A stretch of DNA of 64,000 nucleotides from Candidatus Eisenbacteria bacterium (GTDB lineage: Bacteria; Eisenbacteria; RBG-16-71-46): the NCBI GenBank assembly GCA_020847735.1, contig JADLBL010000020.1, positions 133,632 through 197,631 of the forward strand, given 5' to 3'. Each line of letters begins with the position of its first letter. The first letter of the stretch is position 1. A model generated the notes under the pieces. The model had not been told where the DNA came from and ran no database searches. It worked only from the letters and a program-made list of their open reading frames with translations. This document shows positions 17,722 through 26,928 of this stretch, piece by piece. The position numbers and the translations under genes were made by a program.

Positions 17722-19040
17722 GCCGGCCGCGGCGCGCGGCGATGTCGCGGCGGACGGTCGCGATCGCGGTGGCGGCCGCCGTGCTGGCGGCGCTTCCGCT
17801 GTCCTCCGGTTGCGCCCGGCGCGATTCCCGCACGACGCTGCGTTTCTGGGGCATGGGGCGCGAGGGCGAGGTCGTCGCGCAGTTGATCGGCGGATTCGAG
17901 CGCGAACATCCGGACGTGCGCGTGATCGTCCAGCAGATCCCGTGGAGCGCCGCGCACGAGAAGCTGCTGACCGCCTACGTCGGCCGCTCGACGCCGGACG
18001 TCAGCCAGCTCGGCAACACGTGGGTCCCCGAGTTCGCGGCGCTCAAGGCGATCCGGCCGCTCGAGTCGCACCTGGCGAGCGCCGCCTTCGACAGCAGCGC
18101 GTACTTCCCCGGCATCTGGGACACGAACGTGATCGACGGGCTCGCGTACGGCGTGCCCTGGTACGTGGACACGCGACTGCTCTTCTATCGGCGGGACCTG
18201 CTCGAGCGCGCGGGCTGGGATTCGATCCCCGCCACCTGGCAGGGCTGGCGGGAGGCGATGCGCGCGGTCCAGCGCGAGGTCGGCGCGGACCGCTACGCCA
18301 TCTTCCTGCCGCTCAACGAATGGAATCCGCCGGTGATCTTCGGTCTGCAGGCCGGTTCGCCGCTGCTCAAGGACGGCGCGACGCGGTCGGCGTTCCAGGA
18401 CAGCGCGTTCCGCGCCGGCTTCGATTTCTACCTGAGCCTGTTTCGTGAAGGCCTCGCGCCGCCGGTCACCGGCAACGAGATCGCCAACGTCTACCAGGAG
18501 TTCTCGCGCGGCTACGTGACGATGTGGATCACCGGTCCCTGGAACCTGGGCGAGTTCCGCCGCCGCCTGCCGCCCCAGGAGCAGGACCGCTGGGCGACGG
18601 CGCCCATGCCGGGTCCGACCGGCGCCGCCTCGGGAGTCTCGCTCGCCGGCGGTTCGAGCCTGGTGCTGTTTCGCGACTCGAAGCATCCGCGCGAGGCCTG
18701 GGCGCTCATCGAGTACCTGTCGCGCCCGCAGGTCCAGCTGGAATTCTGGCGGCTGACCGGCGACCTGCCGGCGCGGGTCGAAGCCTGGCGCGACCCGGCT
18801 CTCGACCAGGACCCCAACACCCGGGCGTTCGGCGTTCAGCTGCAACGCGTGGTCGCGCTGCCGAAGGTGCCGGAGATCGAGCAGATCATGATCCGGCTTC
18901 AGGACTGGGTCGAACGGGCGGTGCGCGGAACCGTTCCACCCGACCAGGCGCTGGCGTCCCTGTCGGCCGAGGTGGATCGCATGCTCGAGAAGCGCCGCTG
19001 GCTGCGCGCGCGCGGACGCACGCCGGGAGGCCGGCCGTGA
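17718..19040 (+). CDS. ABC sugar importer, extracellular solute-binding lipoprotein
   Basis: This 440-residue family-1 solute-binding protein starts at the ATG overlapping the previous stop (ATGA). A signal peptide ends in SSGC (Cys 32), probably lipid-modified. The mature part begins with the sugar-binder pattern TTLRFWGMGREGEVVAQLI, followed by FEREHPDVRVIVQQIPW, DVSQLGNTWVPEFAAL, YGVPWYVDTRLLFYRRDLLERAG and the late LSRPQVQLEFWRLTGDLPA. Such proteins bind oligosaccharides in the periplasm and hand them to the permeases encoded next. The Listeria homologue in a comparable gene set binds sophoro-oligosaccharides, but binding-protein specificity cannot be read from motifs. An alternative start at 17742 would shorten the leader. 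Confidence 0.9.
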   Translation: MSRPRRAAMSRRTVAIAVAAAVLAALPLSSGCARRDSRTTLRFWGMGREGEVVAQLIGGFEREHPDVRVIVQQIPWSAAHEKLLTAYVGRSTPDVSQLGNTWVPEFAALKAIRPLESHLASAAFDSSAYFPGIWDTNVIDGLAYGVPWYVDTRLLFYRRDLLERAGWDSIPATWQGWREAMRAVQREVGADRYAIFLPLNEWNPPVIFGLQAGSPLLKDGATRSAFQDSAFRAGFDFYLSLFREGLAPPVTGNEIANVYQEFSRGYVTMWITGPWNLGEFRRRLPPQEQDRWATAPMPGPTGAASGVSLAGGSSLVLFRDSKHPREAWALIEYLSRPQVQLEFWRLTGDLPARVEAWRDPALDQDPNTRAFGVQLQRVVALPKVPEIEQIMIRLQDWVERAVRGTVPPDQALASLSAEVDRMLEKRRWLRARGRTPGGRP

Positions 19041-19927
19041 GCCTCACGGGCGAGCGCGTGCAGGCGCGGGCGGCGTGGGGCTTTCTCGCCCCGGCGCTGA
19101 CGCTGCTCGCCGTCTTCTTCTTCGTTCCGATCGTCGCCGGGTTGCTGATGAGCTTCACCGACTTCGACCTCTACGCGATCGGCTCGCCCGACACGATCCG
19201 GTTCGTGGGCCTCGGCAACTACCGGCAGGTGCTGACCGATGGCGAGTTCTGGCGCGCGATGCGCAACACCGCCTTCTTCGTCGGCGTCGGCGGGCCGCTG
19301 TCGGTGCTGACCTCGCTGGTCGCCGCGCTGCTCGTGAACGCGAAGCTCGCGCGGGCGAAGGGCTTCTTCCGCACCGTCTACTTCCTGCCGGTCGTCACCA
19401 CCATGGTCGCGGTCGCGATCGTCTGGCGCTACCTGCTGCAGCCGCGCTACGGGCTGATCAACGCCGGGCTCGGCGGCCTCGGCCTGCCGGCCGTGGACTG
19501 GCTCGGGGACCCGCACTGGGCGATGCCGGCGATCATCCTGCTCGCCGTGTGGAAGAACTTCGGCTACAACATGCTCATCTTCATCGCCGGCCTGCAGGCG
19601 ATCCCCGAGGAGCTGCACGAGGCCGCGGAGCTGGACGGCGCCGGAGCGCGCGCGCGGTTCTGGCACGTCACGCTGCCGGCCCTGGGCCCGACCTTCCTGT
19701 TCGTGGGCGTGATGACGATGATCGGGCAGTTCCAGATCTTCGCCGAGCCGTACGTGATGACGCAGGGCGGGCCGCTGCGCTCGACGGTCACGGTCGTGCT
19801 GCTCATGTACGAGCAGGGATTCCGCTGGTGGCGCATGGGGCTCGCGACCTCGATGGCGTTCGTGCTGTTCCTGGTGACGCTCGCCGCGACCGCCGTGCAG
19901 ATGAAGCTGCAGGGAGGGAGGCGGTGA
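19037..19927 (+). CDS. ABC sugar importer permease, MalF type
   Basis: This 296-residue inner-membrane protein has six predicted spans, beginning with FLAPALTLLAVFFFVPIV. The EAA loop that contacts the ATPase is clear: EELHEAAELDGAGARARFWHV within about residues 193-213. The GTG start overlaps the previous TGA, and its own stop overlaps the next GTG, so translation is coupled. It pairs with the following permease. Family: binding-protein-dependent transport inner membrane component, carbohydrate (CUT1) class. Confidence 0.92.
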   Translation: MSLTGERVQARAAWGFLAPALTLLAVFFFVPIVAGLLMSFTDFDLYAIGSPDTIRFVGLGNYRQVLTDGEFWRAMRNTAFFVGVGGPLSVLTSLVAALLVNAKLARAKGFFRTVYFLPVVTTMVAVAIVWRYLLQPRYGLINAGLGGLGLPAVDWLGDPHWAMPAIILLAVWKNFGYNMLIFIAGLQAIPEELHEAAELDGAGARARFWHVTLPALGPTFLFVGVMTMIGQFQIFAEPYVMTQGGPLRSTVTVVLLMYEQGFRWWRMGLATSMAFVLFLVTLAATAVQMKLQGGRR

Positions 19928-20745
19928 GGCGGCTCGGACCGTCGCTGCTGCTGCACGTCGCCCTGATCGCGGGCGCCGTGCTCACGCTGACGCCGCTGCT
20001 GTGGATGGTGTCGGCCTCGCTCATGCCCACCGGCGCCGCGAACACGGTGCCGCCGCCGTTCCTGCCGCCCCGCGTCACCTTCGAGCACTACCGGGACCTG
20101 TTCACGCGGTTGAACCTGGCGCGCACCTTCGGCAACAGCATGGTCGTCACCGTGGGCGCGACGCTCGCCTCGCTGGTCATCAACGCCATGGCGGGCTACG
20201 CGTTCGCGAAGCTGCGCTTCGCCGGGCGCGAGCGGCTCTTCCAGGTGCTCATGGCCGCGCTCGTCATTCCGGCCCAGGTCGGAATGATGCCGCTGTTCCT
20301 GATGGTCAAGGGGCTCGGCCTCGTCAACACGCTCCCCGGGGTGATGATCCCGGCGCTGGCGAGCATCTTCGGCATCTTCATGATCCGGCAGTTCGCGCTG
20401 GCGATTCCCGACGACCTGCTGGACGCGGCGCGGCTCGACGGCGCGGGGGAGTTCGAGATCTTCCGCACCATCGTCCTGCCGGTGCTCGCCCCGATCCTCG
20501 TGACGCTCGCGACCTTCACCTTCCTCTCGACCTGGAACGACTTCATGTGGCCGCTGATCGTGCTCAGCGACGACGCGAAGTACACGCTCCCGGTGGCGCT
20601 CGCGAACCTCTCGGGCGAACACGTGCAGGACACCGAGCTGATGATGGCCGGCGCCGTGCTGACCGTTCTGCCGGTCCTGGCGCTGTTCCTCGTCATGCAG
20701 CGCTCGTACGTTCGCGGCGTGATGATGGGGAGCGTGAAGGGATGA
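19924..20745 (+). CDS. ABC sugar importer permease, MalG type
   Basis: This 273-residue second CUT1 permease has six spans. The EAA loop is PDDLLDAARLDGAGEFEIF (about 162-180), and the late family pattern STWNDFMWPLIVL is present. The GTG start overlaps the TGA of the first permease, and its stop overlaps the ATG of the next gene. No ATP-binding subunit is encoded nearby, so the importer must borrow an MsmK/UgpC-type ATPase from elsewhere in the genome. Confidence 0.92.
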   Translation: MRRLGPSLLLHVALIAGAVLTLTPLLWMVSASLMPTGAANTVPPPFLPPRVTFEHYRDLFTRLNLARTFGNSMVVTVGATLASLVINAMAGYAFAKLRFAGRERLFQVLMAALVIPAQVGMMPLFLMVKGLGLVNTLPGVMIPALASIFGIFMIRQFALAIPDDLLDAARLDGAGEFEIFRTIVLPVLAPILVTLATFTFLSTWNDFMWPLIVLSDDAKYTLPVALANLSGEHVQDTELMMAGAVLTVLPVLALFLVMQRSYVRGVMMGSVKG

Positions 20746-23700
20746 CCCGCGTGCGCCGCCCGGTCCTCGCCTCCGCCTGCGCGCTGGCGCTCGCCCTCCC
20801 GGGGGTGGCCGTCGCGCAGTCGCCGCCCGCACGACCGGCGCGCCCCGCCACCCCGGCGGTGACGCTCGCTCCGGGCCCCGTCGTGATCGACGGCTTCGAG
20901 AGCACGGCTCCCTGGTCGGCCACGCCCTCCGACGGCGTCTCGCTCGCGCTCGCCTCCGACGCGGGCGTTCACGGGCGTTCGCTGCGGCTCGATTTCGACT
21001 TCCACGGCGGCGGCGGCTACGCCGTCGCGCACCGCAAGCTGGCGCTGGACCTGCCCGCCAACTACCGGATCACCTTCCGCGTCCGGGGCGACGGGCCGCC
21101 CAACAACCTCGAGTTCAAGCTGATCGACGCCGGCGGTGACAACGTCTGGTGGTGCAATCGGCGCGACTTCGAGTTCCCGCGCGACTGGTCCGAGCAGGTG
21201 ATCCGCCGCCGGGAGGTGTCGTTCGCCTGGGGGCCGCTCGGCGGCGGCGAGCCGGGGCACATCGCGGCGATCGAGTTCGCCATCACCGCCGGATCGGGCG
21301 GCAAGGGCTCGGTGTGGCTCGACGACCTCGAACTGCAGCCGCTGCCCCCTCCGGACACGACCGCGCACGCGCTGCTCGCGCACGCCTCGAGCGAGCTGGC
21401 CGGGCGTCCGGCCTCGTTCGCGATTGACGGCGACCCGCGCACCTACTGGGCGAGCGGGGACTTCGACCCGACGCCCTGGTTCGCGCTCGACCTGGGCGCG
21501 CAGCGCGAGATCGGCGGACTCGTCCTGGACTGGCTCCCCGACGAGCAGGCGCTCGACTACCTCGTCGAGATGTCGGCGGACGGCCGGGCGTGGCGCACCG
21601 TCGGCACGGTGCGCGGCAGCAACGGCGGCCGGGACTGGGTGAGCCTGCCCGGCGCCGAGGGCCGCTACCTGCGCGTGCGGATGCTGCGGCGGATGAGCTC
21701 GAGCGGAGTGTCCCTGGCGAACGTCCAGGTCGAGCCGCTCGAGTGGTCCGCGACACCGAACGATTTCCTGCGCGCCGTGGCCCTCGATGCGCCGCGCGGC
21801 GGCTGGCCGCGGACGCTGCGCGGGGAGATGGCCTACTGGACGGTCGTGGGCCAGGACTTCGACTCGGCCGAGGGGCTGGTGGACGAATACGGCCGGCTCG
21901 AGAGCGGCAAGGGCGGCTGGTCGGTGGAGCCGTTCCTGCGCACCGGTGGACGGCTCCTGACCTGGGCCGACCTGAGCGCGTCGCCCGCGCTCGTCGAAGG
22001 CCGGCTGCCGATGCCCGTGGTGAAGCTCGCGGGCGGCGGCCTCGAGCTCGGCGTGACCGCGTTCGCGACCGGCGAGCCGGAATCCTCCTCGCTGGTCGCC
22101 CGCTACCGTCTGCGCAACACGGGAACGAAACGCGTGGACGCGACGCTGGTGCTGGCGCTGCGGCCACTGCAGGTGAATCCGCCGTCGCAGTTCCTCAACA
22201 CTGTCGGCGGTTTCGCGCCTCTGCGCTCGCTGGCGATCGACTCGACGGTCGCGCTCGCCAACGGCGATCGGGGAGTGACGCTGCTCGTGCGGCCTACGGC
22301 GTGGGGAGCGACGCCGTTCGCCTCGGGCGAGATCTCGGAGTGGCTGCGCGAGGGCCGGCTGCCGCCGTGGAGCGCGGTCACCGATTCGACCGCCCTCGCC
22401 TCGGGCGCGCTCGAGTACGCCTTGTCGCTCGCGCCGGGGGAGGAGCGCGAAGTGGCGATCCTCGTGCCGTTGCACGGTCCGCCCGCGCCGCGCGCCTTCG
22501 CCGACGACGCCGGAGCGCTGGCCTGGGCGTCGCGCACGCAGCGGCAGGCGGAAGCCGCCTGGCGCGCGCGGCTCGACCGCGTGACGATCCGCGTGCCCGC
22601 GGCGCTCGAGGTCGTGAACGCCCTCAAGGCGCAGCTCGGCTGGGTGCTCGTCAACCGCGACGGTCCCGCGATCCAGCCGGGGTCGCGCTCGTACGAGCGC
22701 TCGTGGATTCGCGACGGCTGCCTGACCTCGTCGGCGCTGCTGCGCCTCGGCGAGACCCGCGCCGTGCGCGAGTTCATCGAGTGGTTCGCGCCGTTCCAGT
22801 ACGCGAACGGAAAGGTGCCCTGCTGCGCCGACCGGCGCGGCGCCGATCCGGTTCCCGAGAACGACAGCCACGGCGAGCTGGTGTACCTGATCGCCGAGTA
22901 CACGCGCTTCACCGGGGATCTCGATCTGGCGCGGCGCATGTGGCCGCACGTCGCGGCGGCGGTCGCCTGGCTGGACACCCTGCGCGCCCAGCGGCGCGGC
23001 CCGCAGTGGCGCTCGCCCGAGAACGCGCGCTTCTTCGGACTGCTGCCGCCGTCCATCAGCCATGAGGGCTACTCCGCGAAGCCGATGCACTCCTACTGGG
23101 ACGACCTGTTCGCGCTGCGCGGTTACAAGGACGCCGCCTGGCTCGCCGGGCAGCTGGGATTGCCGGACCGCGCGCGGATCGAAGCCTCGCGCGACACGTT
23201 CACCCGGGACCTCGTCGCCTCGTACCGCGCGACGATGCGCGAGAAGCGCATTGACTGGCTCGCCGGCTGCGCCGACCTGGGCGATTTCGACGCCACCTCC
23301 ACCTCGATCGCGCTCGACCCCGTCAACGCCGAGGACGTCCTGCCCGATTCGGCGCTGCGCCGGACGTTCGAAATTTACTGGGGGAACTTCGAGCGCCGCC
23401 GGCTCGGCCGCGAGCCGTGGGACGCCTACACGCCCTACGAGTGGCGCAACGTCGGCGCGTTCGTGCGGCTCGGCTGGCGCGATCGCGCGCAGACGGCGCT
23501 GGCGTGGTTCATGAGGGACCGCCGCCCGCCGGGTTTCGAACACTGGGCCGAGGTCGTGTGGAACGGCGAGCGGCGCGAGAAGTTCATCGGCGACATGCCG
23601 CACACGTGGGTCGGCACGGACTTCGCGCGCGCGGTGATCACGATGCTCGCCTACGAGCGCGAGCGGGACTCCTCGCTGGTGATCGCCGCCGGCGTGCCGA

Positions 23701-24026
23701 GCGAGTGGCTCGCCGACTCCGGCGTGGTCGTACGCGGGCTGAACACGCGCTGGGGACCGCTCTCGTACTCCCTGCGCCGCGAGCCCGCGGGGCGCGGGCG
23801 CGAGCGCGTGGTGCTGTCGCTCGAGGCGACGGCCCTGCGCGTGCCGCCGGGCGGGCTCCAGGTGCCGCTGCCCCCGCTGCCGCGGGGCTGGAGCGCGACC
23901 GCTTCGGCGACCCGCTCGGCGCGGCCGGTGACGCTGGCGCCGGTCCTCACCGTGCGCGCCCTGCCGGCCGAGGTGACGTGGGAAGGCCCGGCGGCGCGCC
24001 GGCGGAAGGCGCCGGCGGGGCGCTGA
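20742..24026 (+). CDS. Secreted discoidin-domain six-hairpin glycosidase-like protein
   Basis: This 1094-residue protein has a signal peptide (about residues 1-25, ending AVAQ). A beta-sandwich carbohydrate-binding-like domain spans about 45-200, and an F5/8 type C (discoidin) domain about 206-332, with SFAIDGDPRTYWASG and LDLGAQREIGGLVLDW. A second beta-rich region leads to an (alpha/alpha)6-barrel from about 615 to 980. The barrel has the glucoamylase/phosphorylase-like sequence SWIRDGCLTSSALLRLG and later DNDSHGE-like and HSYWDDLFALRGYKDAA stretches. The architecture suggests a periplasmic or surface glycoside hydrolase of the six-hairpin clan, but I cannot assign a CAZy family or catalytic acids. 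Last gene of the importer operon (ATGA overlap); convergent with GH1, 9 bp apart. Confidence 0.8.
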   Translation: MTRVRRPVLASACALALALPGVAVAQSPPARPARPATPAVTLAPGPVVIDGFESTAPWSATPSDGVSLALASDAGVHGRSLRLDFDFHGGGGYAVAHRKLALDLPANYRITFRVRGDGPPNNLEFKLIDAGGDNVWWCNRRDFEFPRDWSEQVIRRREVSFAWGPLGGGEPGHIAAIEFAITAGSGGKGSVWLDDLELQPLPPPDTTAHALLAHASSELAGRPASFAIDGDPRTYWASGDFDPTPWFALDLGAQREIGGLVLDWLPDEQALDYLVEMSADGRAWRTVGTVRGSNGGRDWVSLPGAEGRYLRVRMLRRMSSSGVSLANVQVEPLEWSATPNDFLRAVALDAPRGGWPRTLRGEMAYWTVVGQDFDSAEGLVDEYGRLESGKGGWSVEPFLRTGGRLLTWADLSASPALVEGRLPMPVVKLAGGGLELGVTAFATGEPESSSLVARYRLRNTGTKRVDATLVLALRPLQVNPPSQFLNTVGGFAPLRSLAIDSTVALANGDRGVTLLVRPTAWGATPFASGEISEWLREGRLPPWSAVTDSTALASGALEYALSLAPGEEREVAILVPLHGPPAPRAFADDAGALAWASRTQRQAEAAWRARLDRVTIRVPAALEVVNALKAQLGWVLVNRDGPAIQPGSRSYERSWIRDGCLTSSALLRLGETRAVREFIEWFAPFQYANGKVPCCADRRGADPVPENDSHGELVYLIAEYTRFTGDLDLARRMWPHVAAAVAWLDTLRAQRRGPQWRSPENARFFGLLPPSISHEGYSAKPMHSYWDDLFALRGYKDAAWLAGQLGLPDRARIEASRDTFTRDLVASYRATMREKRIDWLAGCADLGDFDATSTSIALDPVNAEDVLPDSALRRTFEIYWGNFERRRLGREPWDAYTPYEWRNVGAFVRLGWRDRAQTALAWFMRDRRPPGFEHWAEVVWNGERREKFIGDMPHTWVGTDFARAVITMLAYERERDSSLVIAAGVPSEWLADSGVVVRGLNTRWGPLSYSLRREPAGRGRERVVLSLEATALRVPPGGLQVPLPPLPRGWSATASATRSARPVTLAPVLTVRALPAEVTWEGPAARRRKAPAGR

Positions 24027-24035
24027 CGCCGCGCC

Positions 24036-25391
24036 TCAGTCCCCGATCACCGCGCCGTTCGTGCGGATCACCTCGCGGAACAGCCCGCCGCTCGCCTTCA
24101 CGGTGCGCTGCTGGGTGGCGAAGTTCACGTGCACGATGCCGAATCGCTGCGTGAATCCCGAGCTCCACTCGAGGTTGTCCATGAGCGACCAGGCGAAGTA
24201 GCCGCGCAGGTCCACGCCCCGGGCGATGGCGGCGCGGCACGCGCGCAGGTGGCCGCGGAAGCTCTCGACCCGCAGCGGGTCGTCCACACCGCCGGCGGGC
24301 GCGACCGTCGGGTCGGGGAACGCGCCGCCGTTCTCGGTGACGTAAAGGGGCACGTCTCCGTAGCGCTCGCGAATCCACAACAGCGTGCGCTCGAGGCTCT
24401 GCGGGTGGTACTCCCAGCCGGTGGTCATGCGCACGGCGCCTTCGGGAACGACGCGCGCGTCGAAGACGGGCGGGCGCGCGGGGTCGTGACGCGTGAGCGC
24501 GCGCGTGTACCAGTTCACGCCCACGAAGTCGATCGGCCGCGAGACGCGCGCGAGTTCCTCGGCGCTCCACGGCCGCCAGTGTTCTCCGTAGATCGGGGCG
24601 AGCGCGGGAGTGTCCCGACCGAGCAGGACCGGATCCAGGAACTGTTCGTTGAAGTAGGCGTGCGCGCGCGCGGTGGCGGCCAGATCCTCCGCCGAGTTGG
24701 AGGCCGGGTCCTTGGGTTCGAGGTTGACGACGAGGCCGATCCGGTGAGGCCAGCCGCCGGCGCGGTAGGTCGCCACGGCGGCGCCGTGCGCGAGCAGCAG
24801 GTGGCGCGCGGCCCGCGGGGCCTCGGCGACGCTGGCGTGCCCCGGCGCGTTGACGCCGTGCAGGTAGCCCGCGTCCACGATCACCCACGGTTCGTTGAGG
24901 GTCGCCCACATCGGCACGCGGTCGCCGAGCGCTTCGAAGATCACCTTCGCGTAATCGGCGAACCACCCGGGCGAGTCCGGCGACAACCAGCCGCCGAGAT
25001 CGTCGAGGGCGGCGGGCAGGTCCCAGTGGTAGAGCGTGACGCTCGGCTGGATCCCGCGCTCGAGAAGGCGGTCCACGAGGCGGGAGTAGAAATCCAGGCC
25101 CTTCGCGTTCACACGCCCGCGGCCCTCCGGCAGCACGCGCGACCACGAGATGCTGAAGCGGTACGCCGCCAGGCCCAGGGAGCGCATCAGCTCGACGTCG
25201 GACTCCCAGCGCCGGTAGTGATCGCACGCGACGTCGCCGGTGTCGCCGTTCGCGGTCCTGCCCGGCAGGTGCGTGAAGCGGTGCCAGATGCTGGCGCCGG
25301 CGCCGTCCGCCAGCGGCGAGCCTTCGATCTGGTACGCGGACGTCGCCGCTCCCCACAGGAAACCTTCGGGAAACTCGTTCGGTGGCGGCAC
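24036..25391 (-). CDS. GH1 beta-glucosidase
   Basis: This 451-residue cytoplasmic GH1 enzyme is the normal length for the family. The acid/base is E167 in TLNEPW and the nucleophile is E353 in YVTENGG. Other conserved parts are FLWGAATSAYQIEG at the start, RFSISWSRVLPEG, and WSLMDNLEWSSGFTQRFG near the end. It hydrolyses beta-glucosides, here probably the short products (sophorose, cellobiose-like) left after import. No signal peptide is present. Start is a GTG at 25391 with AAGGA upstream. A LacI-type operator lies 52 bp upstream on this strand (25443-25456), tying it to the same regulation as the import and phosphorylase genes. Confidence 0.95.
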   Translation of the reverse strand: MPPPNEFPEGFLWGAATSAYQIEGSPLADGAGASIWHRFTHLPGRTANGDTGDVACDHYRRWESDVELMRSLGLAAYRFSISWSRVLPEGRGRVNAKGLDFYSRLVDRLLERGIQPSVTLYHWDLPAALDDLGGWLSPDSPGWFADYAKVIFEALGDRVPMWATLNEPWVIVDAGYLHGVNAPGHASVAEAPRAARHLLLAHGAAVATYRAGGWPHRIGLVVNLEPKDPASNSAEDLAATARAHAYFNEQFLDPVLLGRDTPALAPIYGEHWRPWSAEELARVSRPIDFVGVNWYTRALTRHDPARPPVFDARVVPEGAVRMTTGWEYHPQSLERTLLWIRERYGDVPLYVTENGGAFPDPTVAPAGGVDDPLRVESFRGHLRACRAAIARGVDLRGYFAWSLMDNLEWSSGFTQRFGIVHVNFATQQRTVKASGGLFREVIRTNGAVIGD

Positions 25392-25442
25392 TCGGCTCGG
25401 TCCTTGGGGGCGATCGAAGTCGGTTTGAGGGGATGCGTCAGG

Positions 25443-25456
25443 CGAAAACGGTTACA
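25443..25456 (-). promoter_or_regulatory. LacI-type operator before GH1
   Basis: Minus-strand TGTAACCGTTTTCG, matching 12 or more of the 14 positions of the shared TGTAAnCGnTTnCA operator. It is 52 bp upstream of the GTG start. No good -35 is visible at the expected place, so it may lie over or just after a weak promoter. Confidence 0.65.
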
Positions 25457-25648
25457 GACACGCGCAGCAGGATAGGGTGGGGCTCGGCGAAGCGTCCAAC
25501 GGTCGGCCAGGGTGGGCCCGGGGATGGGGCTCGCGCGCTGCCCGTGCGCGACGGGCCAAGAACTTCCGGCACAGGGCGATGAAGGCCGCCGCGAGGACGC
25601 CGACGGGTCGGGTTCGCGCCCCATTTCGGCCGCCCGCGCAAGTGGCGC

Positions 25649-25683
25649 TTTACAACGCCATGCGGTCCATGTAATCGTTTTCA
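25649..25683 (+). promoter_or_regulatory. Promoter with LacI-type operator before lacI-2
   Basis: TTTACA (25649-25654), 15-bp spacer, TGTAAT (25670-25675). The operator TGTAATCGTTTTCA spans 25670-25683 and covers the -10 box. The same 14 bases are found again at 41719-41732. It should control lacI-2 and the CBM9/TonB-receptor genes behind it. Confidence 0.72.
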
Positions 25684-25766
25684 TCGTTCGCGCGTCACCG
25701 GCAGGCCCTCGCGCGAGCGCACCCGATCACAACCCAGGTCCACCCCATCTTGGCGGGGGCAGTTCC

Positions 25767-26876
25767 GTGGCCACCATTCGTGACGTCGCGCGCGAAGCCG
25801 GAGTCTCGATCGCGACCGTCTCCCGGGTCTTCAACCAGTCGTCGCTCGTGCGCCCCGACACCTGCGAGCACGTGCGCGGGGTCGCGTCGCGGCTCGACTA
25901 CTGGCCCAACAGCGCCGCGCGCAGTCTGATCACCCATCGCACGAGCGCGATCGGCGTGCTGCTGCCCGACCTGTACGGCGAGTTCTTTTCCGAGGTCATC
26001 CGCGGCATCGATCTGGCGGCGCGGCGAGAGAAGTTCCAGGTGCTCGTCTCCAGCTCGCACGCGAGCGCCGAGACGCTCGTCAGCGCCGTGCGCGCGCTGC
26101 GAGGCCGCATTGACGGGCTCATCGTCATGGCGCCGGACGCCGACGCGACCGAGGCGATCCAGGATTTTTCGACGCGCTTCCCGGTCGTGCTGCTGAACCC
26201 GGGACCGATCGCGCTCGAGTGCGCGTCGCTCGCGGTCGCGAACTTCGACGGCGCGCACGCCGCGGTCACGCACCTCGCGCGCCTCGGACACCGCCGGATC
26301 GCGATCCTGCGCGGCCCCGTCTCGAACTCCGACGCCGAGGAGCGCCGCCGCGGCTGGCGGCAGGCCCTGCACGACGCCGGACTCGAGGCGGCCCCCGAGC
26401 TGGAACTGGAGGGCGATTTCAGCGAGTCCGCCGGCTTCGCCGCGGCCGGGCGGCTGTTCGCGCTCGACACGCGCCCGACCGCGGTCTTCGCGGCGAACGA
26501 CTACATGGCCGCCGGCCTGCTCGCCGCGGCGCGCGAAGCCGGCGTGAACGTGCCGGGCGAACTGGCCGTGTGCGGCTTCGACGACATCGCCATCGCCCGC
26601 TATCTGACACCGGCACTGACGACCGTGGACGTGGATGCCTGCGAGCTGGGAACGCGCGCCCTGCTCAAGCTGCTGCCGTTCGCGCGCGCGCGCCGGCCCG
26701 CCGAGGTGCTTCACGAGGTGCTGCCCACGCGCGTGGTCGTGCGGGCTTCCTGCGGGGCGGGGCGTCCGGCGGCCGCCGCAGTTCCCGCCCGGCGGCGTCA
26801 TGGCCCGCGGCCCGCGGCGTCACCCTCGTTGCGGGAAGGGCGCGGCGCGCCGGGCGGCGACGGCGCTCCAGCCTGA
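25767..26876 (+). CDS. LacI-family transcriptional repressor 2
   Basis: This 369-residue protein starts at a GTG, aligned to give the same N-terminus as lacI-1 (ATIRDVAREAGVSIATVSRV). The helix-turn-helix is followed by the hinge NSAARSLITHRT and an effector domain with VCGFDDIAIARYLTPALTTV near its end. The DNA-binding head matches lacI-1 at nearly every position, while the ligand domain differs more. A longer frame upstream exists but would cross the operator and promoter, so I reject it. It leads a block containing the CBM9-like protein, TonB receptor, PorV-like protein, second PF10091 protein and GH94 enzyme. Confidence 0.92.
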   Translation: MATIRDVAREAGVSIATVSRVFNQSSLVRPDTCEHVRGVASRLDYWPNSAARSLITHRTSAIGVLLPDLYGEFFSEVIRGIDLAARREKFQVLVSSSHASAETLVSAVRALRGRIDGLIVMAPDADATEAIQDFSTRFPVVLLNPGPIALECASLAVANFDGAHAAVTHLARLGHRRIAILRGPVSNSDAEERRRGWRQALHDAGLEAAPELELEGDFSESAGFAAAGRLFALDTRPTAVFAANDYMAAGLLAAAREAGVNVPGELAVCGFDDIAIARYLTPALTTVDVDACELGTRALLKLLPFARARRPAEVLHEVLPTRVVVRASCGAGRPAAAAVPARRRHGPRPAASPSLREGRGAPGGDGAPA

Positions 26877-26928
26877 TGGTTACGAACCCACGATTCGCTT
26901 TCACCTACACCGGAGGGAGGTAAGGACC

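Larger units (their letters stand above)
25392..25766. other. Divergent control region, GH1 / lacI-2
   Basis: This 375-bp non-coding stretch is locally poorer in G+C near its ends. It holds one operator for each flanking gene (25443-25456 and 25670-25683) and a promoter overlapping the second. A GATAGGGTGGGG stretch at 25471 resembles -10-like sequences seen elsewhere, but its role is unclear. No small gene is convincing. Confidence 0.6.
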
